Positions 12,100-21,233 of a stretch of DNA of 64,000 nt are shown here, one piece after another. A model generated the notes under the pieces. It had not been told where the DNA came from and searched no databases. It saw only the letters and a program-made list of their open reading frames with translations. Position 1 is the stretch's first letter. Each line of letters starts with the position of its first letter. Source of the stretch: CADEEN01 sp963783785 (GTDB lineage Bacteria > Pseudomonadota > Gammaproteobacteria > Burkholderiales > Burkholderiaceae_C); assembly GCA_963783785.1 (NCBI GenBank), contig CAWAOQ010000003.1, positions 32,956 to 96,955 on the forward strand, given 5' to 3'. The translations under genes were made by a program, and so were the position numbers.

Positions 12100-12678
12100 T
12101 CAGCCGGCGTCGCCTTCCTCGAGCAGAAGGTCGAGCCGCTGCAACTGCAGTCGCACCAGGGTCAGGTTGGCCAGGCTGCGGTCGAACACCGCGTGCAGGG
12201 CCAGGCCGGGCCGGCCCGGCACGGCCCGCAGCACCAGGTGATGGTTGCCCAGCGTGATGGCGGCGTCCGGTGCGGCGTCGCCCAGGTTCAGCGCCTGGGC
12301 CGACTCGGCGATCGAGGCCATCAAGGTTGCGCCCTGCGAGGCCAAGGCCGCCGGACCGGGGCGTTGGCCGCTGTGGCTGATCGTGCGCTGGGAGGCCAGC
12401 TCGAAGACACAGCAACTGACCATGCCCTTGAGCTCGCCACACTTGCGGACATAGATGGCGAGCGCGGGATCCATCGGCGCCGCAGGCGGTATCGCGGCAC
12501 GCACCGGCGGCATCGGCGTCAACGGCAATGGCGGGCGGGCTTGTGGTGGCACGCCCGCGGCAGGTTCGGGCAACGGACTCGATCCGCCCGGTGATGCGGT
12601 CGCAGTGCTCGGAGACAGGGGTCGGCTGGGCAGCCGGGCCCGTGGTGCGCGCCGCGGTGCCGCCGGCTCGATGATCAT
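12100..12678 (-). CDS. Roadblock/LC7-like protein with proline-rich N-terminus
   Basis: 192-aa protein. Residues 1-65 are Pro/Ala-rich and low complexity; residues about 75-185 have the pattern of a roadblock/LC7 domain, ending in FDRSLANLTLVRLQLQRLDLL, which aligns with the FARIDRSHANLALLRFKL end of the paralogue at 16360. Roadblock proteins usually regulate or scaffold small Ras-like GTPases, but no GTPase gene is seen nearby. The ATG at 12678 overlaps the stop of the upstream gene as ATGA, indicating translational coupling; the two genes correspond to the two halves of the fused paralogue. Domain call is from pattern recognition, not a search. Confidence 0.6.
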   Translation of the reverse strand: MIIEPAAPRRAPRARLPSRPLSPSTATASPGGSSPLPEPAAGVPPQARPPLPLTPMPPVRAAIPPAAPMDPALAIYVRKCGELKGMVSCCVFELASQRTISHSGQRPGPAALASQGATLMASIAESAQALNLGDAAPDAAITLGNHHLVLRAVPGRPGLALHAVFDRSLANLTLVRLQLQRLDLLLEEGDAG

Positions 12679-13481
12679 CGGGCAGGGCTTGGTCGGTTTC
12701 GCCGCAGCAGCTTCTCGCGCAGCTTGTTCCAGGTGCCGCGCAGGTAGTTCCACGCTTCCGCAGGCCGTGAGACTTGCGGCGTCGTGCGCACCTGCACCGG
12801 CGTATCGATCGCCAGATGCGCTGCCTGGCCGGCCAGCGCCGCCGCGCTGGCCAGCGGCAACATCAACAATTCCCGATTCAGCCACGGGCCTTCCTTGATG
12901 CCATCGTGCAGCGGCAGCAACGCGGTGGCCATCGCATGCGGCGGAAGGTCACCGACGATGACCACGCCGAGCCGACTGTGACTGAGCAGCGTGCGTGCCA
13001 GGCGCCGGCGCTGCTGGGTGTCGGCATCGACCTCGGTGCTGTACATGCGCAGTGGCGGCAGGCCCTCCTCGATCGGCAGTTCGACGAATTCGATCGCCGC
13101 CAGCGGCATGCCCAGGCCCTGGCGACGGATGTGCAACTGGTGCACCGGGCGTCCGGTGGCCGCTGCGAGGCCGGCCAGCATGCGCCGCGAAGACTGGGTG
13201 CCGATGTCGTGCAACGCGATGAATTCGGGCCGCAGCACCTCGAACTGCTGCTGCAGCGCGTCGGTGGGGTCGATGACGACGAACAGCTCCCACAGCGCGG
13301 GCCCGACCTGGCGTCCGACGTGGCGCATCTGCAGCGCCTTGCTGTCGTCCTTGTCGCGCATCACCTGGGTGGCCATGCCTGTCAGCGCGCGTGTGGCTTC
13401 CCAGGCCTCCTCTTCTTCCAGCCCGCGCGACGGGTGCACCGAGGCACCCCAGGAGGACATCTCGTGAATCGGTTTGGGCAT
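12675..13481 (-). CDS. Uncharacterised protein, paralogue of the 16360-17491 N-terminal domain
   Basis: About 268 aa from ATG 13481 (an upstream ATG at 13550 would add 23 residues of unconserved look). I do not recognise a named family. The core (about 90-215) has ATGRPVHQLHIRRQ, a proline-flanked LPIEEGLPPLRMY strand, SRLGVVIVGDLPP and LLPLHDGIKEGPWLNRELL. Each aligns with the paralogue 3.5 kb away (ATGQPVERLHLREQ, MAAVIVGPMQP, LLALHAAVREPTW). There is no signal peptide or membrane segment, so it is probably cytoplasmic. It is divergent from nadB and coupled to the roadblock-like gene downstream. Function unknown. Confidence 0.6.
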   Translation of the reverse strand: MPKPIHEMSSWGASVHPSRGLEEEEAWEATRALTGMATQVMRDKDDSKALQMRHVGRQVGPALWELFVVIDPTDALQQQFEVLRPEFIALHDIGTQSSRRMLAGLAAATGRPVHQLHIRRQGLGMPLAAIEFVELPIEEGLPPLRMYSTEVDADTQQRRRLARTLLSHSRLGVVIVGDLPPHAMATALLPLHDGIKEGPWLNRELLMLPLASAAALAGQAAHLAIDTPVQVRTTPQVSRPAEAWNYLRGTWNKLREKLLRRNRPSPAR

Positions 13482-13584
13482 GGTGTGCGAGCGTACGGTG
13501 CGGGCGGTGGGGGCTGCGGGCAGCAGTGTACGGCGACCCTTGCGGGACATGCGGCCTGCGTTGCGGCGCCGTCCCGTGGCCTCC

Positions 13585-13590
13585 TAGAAT
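13585..13590 (+). promoter_or_regulatory. Putative -10 element of nadB (TAGAAT)
   Basis: TAGAAT matches TATAAT at 5 of 6 positions. A weak -35 candidate TTGCGG lies at 13561-13566, 18 nt upstream. A start 7 nt downstream would fall at about 13597, next to the ATG at 13598, so the nadB mRNA could be leaderless. Confidence 0.4.
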
Positions 13591-13597
13591 GGCTGCC

Positions 13598-15208
13598 ATG
13601 AACCAAGCCTTCCGTGCGACCGAGCCGCCGGTCGTGATCGTCGGTGCCGGCCTGGCCGGCCTGACGGTGGCGTTGCATCTGGCCAGCGACCGCGCGGTGG
13701 TGGTGCTGGCCAAGCGCAGCCTCAACGAGGCGGCCACGGCCTGGGCGCAAGGCGGCATCGTCGGCGTGCTGGGCAGCGACGACAGCATCGAATCGCACGT
13801 GCGCGATACCCAGGACGCGGGCGCCGGCCTGGTCGATGAGCACACTGCGCGCTTCATCGCCGAGAACAGCGCGCGCGGGATCGAGTGGCTCGTGGCGCAG
13901 GGCGTGCCGTTCTCGCCCGACCCGACCGGGCCGCTCGGCCTGCACCTGACGCGCGAGGGCGGACATGCGGTGCGCCGCATCGCCCACGCTGCCGACGCGA
14001 CCGGCCGTGCGATCCATGACGCGCTGCTGGCCAAGGTGAAGGCCCACCCGAACATCGTGCTGCGCGAACGCTGGATGGCGGTCGACGTGATCACGTCGCG
14101 ACACGTCAAGCGTGACGAACTGCCCCGCTGTTATGGCGTCTACGCCCTCGACATCGACCAGGCGCGGGTCGAGACCCTGGCCGCCTCCGCGGTGGTGCTG
14201 GCCACCGGCGGGGTCGGCAAGGTCTACCGCTACACCAGCAACCCCGACACGGCCACCGGCGACGGCATCGCGATGGCGTGGCGTGCCGGTTGTCGCGTCG
14301 GCAACATGGAATTCATCCAGTTCCATCCGACCTGCCTGTACCACCCGCAGGAACGCAGCTTCCTGATTTCCGAAGCACTGCGAGGCGAGGGGGCCCATCT
14401 GAAGCTGCCGACAGGCAACGGCGATGGGACGGGCGAGCGTTTCATGCATCGCCACGACCCGCGCGGCGAACTCGCGCCGCGCGACATCGTCGCCCGTGCG
14501 ATCGACTTCGAGATGAAGAAGCACGGCCTCGACCATGTGTGGCTCGATGCAACGCATCTCGGCGAGGTCTTCCTGAAAGAGCACTTCCCGACCATCCACG
14601 CGCGCTGCCTGAAGCTCGGCATCGACATCGCCCGGCAGCCGATCCCGGTGGTGCCTGCCGCGCACTACACCTGTGGCGGCGTGGTCAGCGATCTCGAAGG
14701 GCGCACCGATCTGCCAGGTCTGTATGCGGTCGGCGAAGCGACCTACACCGGCCTGCATGGCGCCAATCGGCTGGCCAGCAATTCCTTGCTCGAGTGCGTG
14801 GTGCTCGGCCGCACCTGCGCCGAGGCCATCGGTGCCGCGCCGGCAGGCCCCGCGGCGGCATTGCCGGCCTGGGACGAAAGCCAGGTCGAGAACGCCGACG
14901 AACAGGTGGTGATCGCCCACAACTGGGACGAGTTGCGCCTGCTGATGTGGAACTACGTCGGCATCGTGCGCACCACCAAGCGGCTCGAACGGGCGCTGCA
15001 CCGCATCGACCTGCTGAAGAGCGAGATCGACGAGTACTACGCCAATTTCCGTGTCAACCGCGACCTGCTCGAACTGCGCAACCTGGTCGACTGTGCCGAG
15101 CTGATCGTGCGTTCGGCGCTGATGCGCCACGAAAGCCGCGGCTTGCATTTCAGCCGCGACTACCCGCAGACGCTGCCGGTCAGTTTCCCGACCGTGCTGA
15201 TTCGCTAG
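13598..15208 (+). CDS. nadB: L-aspartate oxidase NadB
   Basis: FAD enzyme oxidising L-aspartate to iminoaspartate, the first step of de novo NAD synthesis. The 536-aa protein has the N-terminal Rossmann FAD motif VIVGAGLAGLTVAL, the AWAQGGI segment, the substrate loop EFIQFHPTCLYHP, HYTCGG, and the FAD-binding GANRLASNSLLECVVLGR. Length is normal. A second ATG at 13589 adds three residues but overlaps the probable -10 element, so 13598 is preferred. The gene converges on nadA with one base between the stop codons; NadA uses the iminoaspartate made here. Confidence 0.94.
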   Translation: MNQAFRATEPPVVIVGAGLAGLTVALHLASDRAVVVLAKRSLNEAATAWAQGGIVGVLGSDDSIESHVRDTQDAGAGLVDEHTARFIAENSARGIEWLVAQGVPFSPDPTGPLGLHLTREGGHAVRRIAHAADATGRAIHDALLAKVKAHPNIVLRERWMAVDVITSRHVKRDELPRCYGVYALDIDQARVETLAASAVVLATGGVGKVYRYTSNPDTATGDGIAMAWRAGCRVGNMEFIQFHPTCLYHPQERSFLISEALRGEGAHLKLPTGNGDGTGERFMHRHDPRGELAPRDIVARAIDFEMKKHGLDHVWLDATHLGEVFLKEHFPTIHARCLKLGIDIARQPIPVVPAAHYTCGGVVSDLEGRTDLPGLYAVGEATYTGLHGANRLASNSLLECVVLGRTCAEAIGAAPAGPAAALPAWDESQVENADEQVVIAHNWDELRLLMWNYVGIVRTTKRLERALHRIDLLKSEIDEYYANFRVNRDLLELRNLVDCAELIVRSALMRHESRGLHFSRDYPQTLPVSFPTVLIR

Positions 15209-15209
15209 A

Positions 15210-16322
15210 TCAGGCGCTGCCGATGTTCGGCACGAAGCCGCGACGCGGCTGCGCGATGCTGGCCGGGTGGGCGGCGACGAAGGCCAGCATGCGTTCAATG
15301 CAGCCCAGCGCCTGCGAACGCACCGGCTCGGGTACCTGCACTTCGCCGCGACTGTGCTCCAGGCAGTCGACCAGGCCCTGCACCGCATTCATCGCCATCC
15401 ACGGGCAATGTGCACAGCTCTTGCACGTGGCGCTGCGGCCTGCGGTCGGCGCCTCGAGCAAGGTCTTGCCCGGTGCGAGCTGGCGCATGCGGTGAAGGAT
15501 GCCGTTGTCGGTGGCCACGATGTAGGTGTCGGCCTGGCCATCGACCACCGCCTTGACCAGCTGCGAGGTCGAGCCGACCAGATCGGCCAGTGCCACCACG
15601 CCGGCCGGCGACTCGGGGTGCACCAGCACCGGTGCGCCAGGGTGCTCGCGCTTCATCAGCTCGAGCTCGAGGGCCTTGAACTCGTCGTGAACGATGCACT
15701 CGCCATTCCACAGCAGCATGTCGGCGCCGGTCTCGTCGCGGATGTAGCGGCCGAGGTGACGGTCCGGAGCCCAGAGAACCTTCTCGCCACGTTCCTTCAG
15801 GTGCTGGACGATCGCCAGGGCGCACGAACTGGTCACCATCCAGTCGGCGCGCGCCTTCACCGCCGCGCTGGTGTTGGCGTAAACGACGACCTTGCGGTCC
15901 GGGTGCGCGTCGCAAAAGCGCGCGAATTCATCGGGCGGGCAGCCGAGGTCGAGCGAGCACGTGGCTTCCAGGTCCGGCATCAGCACGCGCTTGGCCGGCG
16001 ACAGGATCTTGGCCGTCTCGCCCATGAAGCGAACGCCGGCCACCACCAGGGTCTGCGCTGCGTGGTCGCGGCCGAAGCGCGCCATTTCGAGCGAGTCGGC
16101 GACGCAGCCACCGGTCTCCAGCGCCAGATCCTGCAGGTCGCCATCGACGTAGTAATGCGCGACCAGCACGGCGTTGTGTTGCTTCAGCAGTGCTGCGGCA
16201 TTGGCCTTGGCCCGTGCCCGCTCGGCCGGCGGCAGCGCCATCGGCACGCGGGCCCAGGCCTGGGCGATGCGGCTGGCGCCACTGGCGTCCTGGCGGGTGT
16301 AGTCGAACAGGATCTGGCTCAT
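15210..16322 (-). CDS. nadA: Quinolinate synthase NadA
   Basis: [4Fe-4S] enzyme condensing iminoaspartate with dihydroxyacetone phosphate to quinolinate. The 370-aa protein shows the HYYVDGDLQDLAL segment, SDSLEMARF-like binding region, and the three cluster-ligand areas: ATCSLDLGCP, VTSSCALA and CKSCAHCPWMAMN. The start ATG is 37 nt downstream of the fused roadblock paralogue on the same strand, so the two may share a transcript. Confidence 0.95.
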   Translation of the reverse strand: MSQILFDYTRQDASGASRIAQAWARVPMALPPAERARAKANAAALLKQHNAVLVAHYYVDGDLQDLALETGGCVADSLEMARFGRDHAAQTLVVAGVRFMGETAKILSPAKRVLMPDLEATCSLDLGCPPDEFARFCDAHPDRKVVVYANTSAAVKARADWMVTSSCALAIVQHLKERGEKVLWAPDRHLGRYIRDETGADMLLWNGECIVHDEFKALELELMKREHPGAPVLVHPESPAGVVALADLVGSTSQLVKAVVDGQADTYIVATDNGILHRMRQLAPGKTLLEAPTAGRSATCKSCAHCPWMAMNAVQGLVDCLEHSRGEVQVPEPVRSQALGCIERMLAFVAAHPASIAQPRRGFVPNIGSA

Positions 16323-16359
16323 GCCGACAATGGTAGCCGGCGATGAGCCGCGGCGCAGA

Positions 16360-17491
16360 TCAGATCAGGTTGCGTTCGGCCTCGGCCAGCTTGAACCTCA
16401 GCAGCGCCAGGTTCGCATGGCTGCGATCGATGCGTGCGAACAGGAACTGGTTCGGCCGCCGCTGAACCGGTCGCAGCAGGTGGCACGTCGTGCCATTGAC
16501 CACCAAGACCTCGTCGAGCGACCCGGGCAGCGCCATCGCCATGGCGGCCTGCCGATGCGCGCGCAAGACCGGCGCCAACGCGGCGGCGGCGCGCACCAGG
16601 TCCGTGGTGCCGTCGCGCGATTCACCGGCCAGCAGGTCGCCGTCGGTGGCGTCGGCCAGCGCGCAGGCCAGCACGCCATCGGTGTGCATCAGCGTGCGCA
16701 ACTGCCTGGCCACCGCACGCGCCTCCAGCGCGGCCGGGTCGCTGGGCCGTTCGGTGGGCGACTGCTGGCGATCCCAGGCAGCCAGCAATGCGTTCCAGAC
16801 CGACGACGTGCCGGTCAAGGGCTCGTCGATGACTTCCACCACCAGCGGCCGCGGCCAGTCGAGGCCGGCGATCTTGCTCGGCCACCCAGGCCGCGCTCGG
16901 CGGCAGCAGGAACAGCAGCGACTCGCAGCGCCAGGTGGGCTCGCGCACGGCGGCATGCAGCGCCAGCAGCATGGCCTCGATCTCGGTGGGCTGCATCGGC
17001 CCGACGATCACCGCGGCCATCTGGCTGCGTTCCATCAGCACGAACGGGATGCGCAGGTCCTCGCCTTCGGCCACGGGAACGTCGGCATGGTAGATCTTCA
17101 ACGTGGCGTCGCCGCGGCGCGGCACCACGGTGCGCTCGAGTGTCGCCAGGATGCGCAGCGTGGCCTGCTCGCGCAGGTGCAGTCGCTCGACCGGCTGGCC
17201 GGTCGCATCAGACAGTGCCTTGACCACGCCCGGGGCCCACAGTCGGGCCGGATCGAGCAGCGTGATCGTGCGCACGTCGGCACCCTGTTGTGTCTGGCCC
17301 AGGTGCTCGCGCATCGCGTGTGCCGGTGACCCGGCAACAAACAGGTCCTGCTGATGGCGGTCGAGCATGCGGCCGTCATCGGCCAGACGGGTGTCGGTGC
17401 TCTCGAGCACTGCCGTGGCAGCGAACTCGGGCATGACGCCTCCAGGCTTGAGCGGCGTGGGCGTCAACTCGCCGAACAGGGACTTCAACAT
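16360..17491 (-). CDS. Uncharacterised fused protein: novel N-terminal domain plus roadblock-like domain, one frameshift
   Basis: One gene of about 376 aa after removing an extra base near 16879, where ...PSAAWVA joins SKIAGLDWPRPL. The N-terminal 200 residues parallel the protein at 12675-13481 (ATGQPVERLHLREQ, AAVIVGPMQP, LLALHAAVREPTW). The C-terminal 120 residues look like a roadblock/LC7 domain (DGVLACALADATDGDLLAGE, then FARIDRSHANLALLRFKLAEAE) and parallel the protein at 12100-12678. No transmembrane or signal sequence is seen. It sits directly upstream of nadA. Function unknown; regulation of a GTPase or oligomeric scaffold is only suggested by the roadblock fold. Confidence 0.6.
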
Positions 17492-17654
17492 AGCCGTGCT
17501 CCCAGGGCTGCCGCGATCACCCGAAGCCTACTGCCGTCGCACCGCGGCACGGTGCCGACACGCAACCGCGAGGCCCGATCCGGACGGATCTGTTACGCGG
17601 GTCACGCCCGGATACGATTCGGGCGTGCACCGGCACCCTCGTTACCATCACGGC

Positions 17655-18896
17655 ATGGGCACCTCCATCCGACCTGTCGAGCCGGCTGCGCGCCGACGCG
17701 ATCTGCACACGATCTCGCTGGTCGGGCTGGCGCATGGCACCTCGCACTTCTTTCACATGCTGTTGCCGCCGCTGTTTCCGGTGTTCTCGCAGACCTTCGG
17801 GCTGAGCTACGCCGAACTCGGTTTGCTGGTGACACTCTTCTTTGCCGTCTCCGGCATCGGCCAGGCGTTGGCGGGGTTCCTGGTCGATCGCGTCGGCGCA
17901 CGGCCCGTGCTGTTCGCGGCGCTCGGCTGTTTCGTTGCAGCGGCTGCCTGCGGTGCGATGGCGCAGGGCTATGGCGGGCTGCTGCTGGCCGCAGCCCTCG
18001 CCGGGCTGGGCAACTCGCCGTTCCATCCGGTCGACTTCACGATCCTCAATCACCGCGTATCGCAGCCGCGTCTGGGCCACGCGTTCGCCGTGCACGGTGT
18101 CAGCGGCAATCTTGGCTGGGCAATCGCGCCGGTGGTGCTGCTGGGCGTGACCGGGCTCACCGGATCGTGGCGCTGGGCCCTCGCGACTTGTGCGCTGTGG
18201 GCGCTCGCCGTGCTGGCGTTGATGCTCTGGCAGCGCGAAGCGGTCGACGACCACGTCCGCCAGCGCCGCGCTGCCGCGCATGTCGCCGAACGGTCCGAGC
18301 CGGCACTGGCGTTCCTGCGCCTGCCCTCGGTGTGGCTGTGCTTCTCGTTCTTCTTCTTTTCGACCTGTGCGCTGACCGCGATCCTGAGCTTCGCCGGGCC
18401 GGCATTGCACAAGATGTATGCCCTGCCGCTCGAGGCCGCGTCATTCGTCGTGACCGGCTACATGCTGTGCGGCATCGTCGGCTTGCTGCTCGGCGGCTTC
18501 GTCGCGGCGCGCGCCGCGCGCCTGGAGCGGACGATCGGCATCTGCCTGGCCGCTGCCGGCGCGTTGCTGGCGCTGGTGGGCACGGGCTGGCTGCCGGCCG
18601 CGCTGGCGATCGGCGTCGCCGCGTTCGCTGGCCTGGGCACCGGACTGGCCGGCCCCTCGCGCGACATGCTGATCAAGCGCGCATCGCCGCCCGGTGCCAC
18701 CGGGCGTGTCTATGGCACCGTGTACTCGGGGCTGGACCTCGGCTTCGCGCTTGCCGCGCCGGTGTTCGGCGCCGTGCTCGACGGTGGCAACCCCAACGGC
18801 GTGTTCTTCGGTGCCGCGCTGGCACTGGCGCTCGGCGTGTTGTCGGCGTCGATGATCGGCCTGCGCCTGGCGACGACGCGATCGGTGGCGGCATGA
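17655..18896 (+). CDS. MFS transporter
   Basis: 413-aa membrane protein with about twelve hydrophobic segments and MFS features such as GFLVDRVGARPVLF between helices 2 and 3. The opening LAHGTSHFFHMLLPPLFPVF recalls the fosmidomycin-resistance (Fsr) subgroup, but the substrate is unknown. Its stop overlaps the start of the following TPP-enzyme gene (ATGA), so the two are translated together. Confidence 0.8.
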   Translation: MGTSIRPVEPAARRRDLHTISLVGLAHGTSHFFHMLLPPLFPVFSQTFGLSYAELGLLVTLFFAVSGIGQALAGFLVDRVGARPVLFAALGCFVAAAACGAMAQGYGGLLLAAALAGLGNSPFHPVDFTILNHRVSQPRLGHAFAVHGVSGNLGWAIAPVVLLGVTGLTGSWRWALATCALWALAVLALMLWQREAVDDHVRQRRAAAHVAERSEPALAFLRLPSVWLCFSFFFFSTCALTAILSFAGPALHKMYALPLEAASFVVTGYMLCGIVGLLLGGFVAARAARLERTIGICLAAAGALLALVGTGWLPAALAIGVAAFAGLGTGLAGPSRDMLIKRASPPGATGRVYGTVYSGLDLGFALAAPVFGAVLDGGNPNGVFFGAALALALGVLSASMIGLRLATTRSVAA

Positions 18897-20617
18897 CGAC
18901 GACCCGCCTGGCCGGCCATGCGCTGGTCGAGGCACTGATCGCCCAGGGCATCGATACCGCGTTCGGCGTGCCCGGCGAGAGCTACCTGGCCGTGCTCGAC
19001 GGCTTCCACGAACACCGCGACCGCATTCGCTTCATTGCCTGCCGCCACGAGGGCGGGGCGTCGTTCATGGCCGAGGCCCAGGGCAAGCTCGCCGGCTGGC
19101 CTGGGGTGTGCCTCGTGACCCGCGGTCCAGGCGCAAGCAATGCCGCGATTGGGCTTCACACCGCGTTCCAGGACTCGACGCCGATGCTGTTGTTGGTCGG
19201 CCAGGTCGCCGGCGACCAGCGCGACCGCGAGGCCTTCCAGGAACTCGATTACCGCCAGGTTTTCGGGCCGGGCACGCTGGGCATGGCGAAGTGGGTGGCC
19301 GAGGTCCAGCACGCCGACCGCCTGCCCGAGTACGTCGCGCGCGCTTTCCACACGGCGATGCAGGGCCGTCCGGGGCCGGTCGTGCTGGTGCTGCCCGAGG
19401 ACATGTTGACCACACCGACCGCCGCTGCGGTGCTGCCGCGCGCGCTGCCGGCACAGGCCTGGCCGGCGCCCGGTGCGCTGCGCGATCTGCGGGCGCTGCT
19501 GGCCCAGGCCCGACGCCCGCTGGCCATTGTCGGCGGCTCGGGTTGGACCGCGGAGAGCGCGCGCGCGCTGCAGCGCTTTGCCGAGGCTTGGCAACTGCCG
19601 ATGGGCTGCGGCTTTCGCTTCCAGGACACCTTCGACAACCGACATCCGCTCTATGCCGGCGATGTCGGTATCGGCATCAACCCGAAGCTCGCCGCGCGGG
19701 TGCGCGACGCCGACCTGATCCTGGCCATCGGCGTGCGCCTGGGCGAGATGACCACCGCGGGCTACAGCCACCTGGCCGTGCCGCGGCCGGCCCAGCGACT
19801 GGTGCATCTTCACGCCGGTGCCGAAGAGCTGGGCCGCGTCTACGCCGCCGACCTGCTGCTGCAATGCGCGTTGTCGTGCGCCGGTCAGGCGCTGGCGACG
19901 CTGGAACCTCCGCCGGGCGCGCTGCCCTGGCAGGATTGGGCCGCCGCGGCGCACGCCGACTACGAGGCCAACCAGATCGCGCCCGCCGTCGCGCCACTGG
20001 ACATGGCCGAGGTCGTGAAGTGCGTGCAGCGCCTGGCGCCGCCCGACACGGTCTACACCAACGGCGCGGGCAACTTCAGCGCCTGGCTGCACCGCTACAC
20101 GCGCTACGCCGGCCTGCAACACCATGGCCGCACCCAGCTGGCGCCGACGTCGGGCGCGATGGGCTACGGCGTGCCGGCCGCCGTGGCAGCGTCGCTGCTG
20201 TATCCCGAGCGCACCGTGGTGAATGTCGCCGGCGACGGCGACTTCCTGATGACCGGCCAGGAACTGGCGACGGCGCGGGCCCACGGTGCCGGCACGCGGG
20301 GGGGCCGCCTGATCAGCATCGTGGTCGACAACGGCACCTACGGCACGATCCGCATGCACCAGGAGCGCGAGTACCCGGGCCGCGTCAGTGGCAGCGACCT
20401 GCCCGCCAACCCCGACTTCGCGGCGCTGGCGCGAGCCTACGGCTGGCACGCCGCGCGGGTGGCGACGACCGAGGCATTCGAGCCGGCATTCGCCGCGGCG
20501 CTGGCTGCCGACGGCCCGACGCTGATCCACTTGAGACTGGACCCCGACATCAGCACGCCACGCACCACGCTGGGCGCGCTGCGCGCGGCGGCGCTGAAGG
20601 CGCGCGCGGGCAGTTGA
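18893..20617 (+). CDS. Thiamine-pyrophosphate-dependent enzyme (acetolactate synthase-like large subunit)
   Basis: 574-aa protein of the acetolactate synthase/benzoylformate decarboxylase superfamily. The N-terminal PYR domain has FGVPGESYLAVLDG with the activating Glu in ACRHEGGASFMAEAQGK, followed by RGPGASNAAIG. The C-terminal PP domain has the TPP/Mg motif GDGDFLMTGQEL with DNGTYG about 35 residues later. The real biosynthetic AHAS normally has a small-subunit partner, absent here, so this is probably another carboligase or decarboxylase. It is fused by ATGA overlap to the MFS gene, suggesting uptake or export of its substrate or product. Confidence 0.8.
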   Translation: MTTTRLAGHALVEALIAQGIDTAFGVPGESYLAVLDGFHEHRDRIRFIACRHEGGASFMAEAQGKLAGWPGVCLVTRGPGASNAAIGLHTAFQDSTPMLLLVGQVAGDQRDREAFQELDYRQVFGPGTLGMAKWVAEVQHADRLPEYVARAFHTAMQGRPGPVVLVLPEDMLTTPTAAAVLPRALPAQAWPAPGALRDLRALLAQARRPLAIVGGSGWTAESARALQRFAEAWQLPMGCGFRFQDTFDNRHPLYAGDVGIGINPKLAARVRDADLILAIGVRLGEMTTAGYSHLAVPRPAQRLVHLHAGAEELGRVYAADLLLQCALSCAGQALATLEPPPGALPWQDWAAAAHADYEANQIAPAVAPLDMAEVVKCVQRLAPPDTVYTNGAGNFSAWLHRYTRYAGLQHHGRTQLAPTSGAMGYGVPAAVAASLLYPERTVVNVAGDGDFLMTGQELATARAHGAGTRGGRLISIVVDNGTYGTIRMHQEREYPGRVSGSDLPANPDFAALARAYGWHAARVATTEAFEPAFAAALAADGPTLIHLRLDPDISTPRTTLGALRAAALKARAGS

Positions 20618-21130
20618 TCAGCGGCAGTCGCTGGCGACGACGGCGCGGGCGCGCTGGATCTCTTCGGCGCGCCCCTTGTCGTCGAGCACTTCGAGTTGGC
20701 CGCGGGCGTTGGGGCGCGTCATGCGCAGGCCTTCGGAGAGCGCGGTCATCTGTGCTCGAGCACGGCTGCAGTTCTCGGCGCGCAAGGCCGCGTCGCGCTC
20801 CTGCTGCTGGCGCTGCTGCGCCACCTGCTCGTCGGCCGCGCGCTTGCGCCGCGCCTCGAGTTCGGGGTCGACGGTCGGCGTGGCGGCAGCGCGCGGGGCA
20901 CTGGCAGCCGACGCAGCGGACGCAGGAGCCTGCACCACGACGGCGGCACGGCGCTGGTCGGTCGGCCGCGCAAGGATGTCGCGCTCTGGCACGTTGCTCG
21001 GCGGGGCTCGATCGCTGGCCGTGACCTGGCCATTGGCATCGCGCCATTTCCACTGTGCGTTGGCGCTGCCACAGGCGAGCGCGGCGAGCAGGACGACGGT
21101 GAGGGCGGCGGCGTGGCGCATGGTCGGCAA
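20618..21130 (-). CDS. DUF4124 domain-containing periplasmic protein
   Basis: 170 aa with a signal peptide (hydrophobic LTVVLLAALACGSANA, cleavage likely after ANA). The mature N-terminus QWKWRDANGQVTASDRAPP is the DUF4124 pattern found in many betaproteobacterial secreted proteins of unknown function. An Ala/Gln/Arg-rich, probably coiled-coil stretch covers about residues 85-120. ATG at 21121 is an alternative start. It converges on the TPP enzyme gene. Confidence 0.7.
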   Translation of the reverse strand: MPTMRHAAALTVVLLAALACGSANAQWKWRDANGQVTASDRAPPSNVPERDILARPTDQRRAAVVVQAPASAASAASAPRAAATPTVDPELEARRKRAADEQVAQQRQQQERDAALRAENCSRARAQMTALSEGLRMTRPNARGQLEVLDDKGRAEEIQRARAVVASDCR

Positions 21131-21200
21131 GAAGCAACGGAGACGAGAGGCAGTGTAGTGCGCCAGTGGCAGGCGTACCGCGGTGCAATGTCACGCTCTC

Positions 21201-21206
21201 TATAAT
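21201..21206 (+). promoter_or_regulatory. Consensus -10 TATAAT of guaB
   Basis: Perfect TATAAT, 28 bp before the guaB ATG. No clear TTGACA is seen 16-18 bp upstream. GGAG at 21221-21224 is a fitting ribosome binding site for the ATG at 21234. Confidence 0.6.
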
Positions 21207-21233
21207 CGACTTTTGCGTCTGGAGCCTTTTCCC

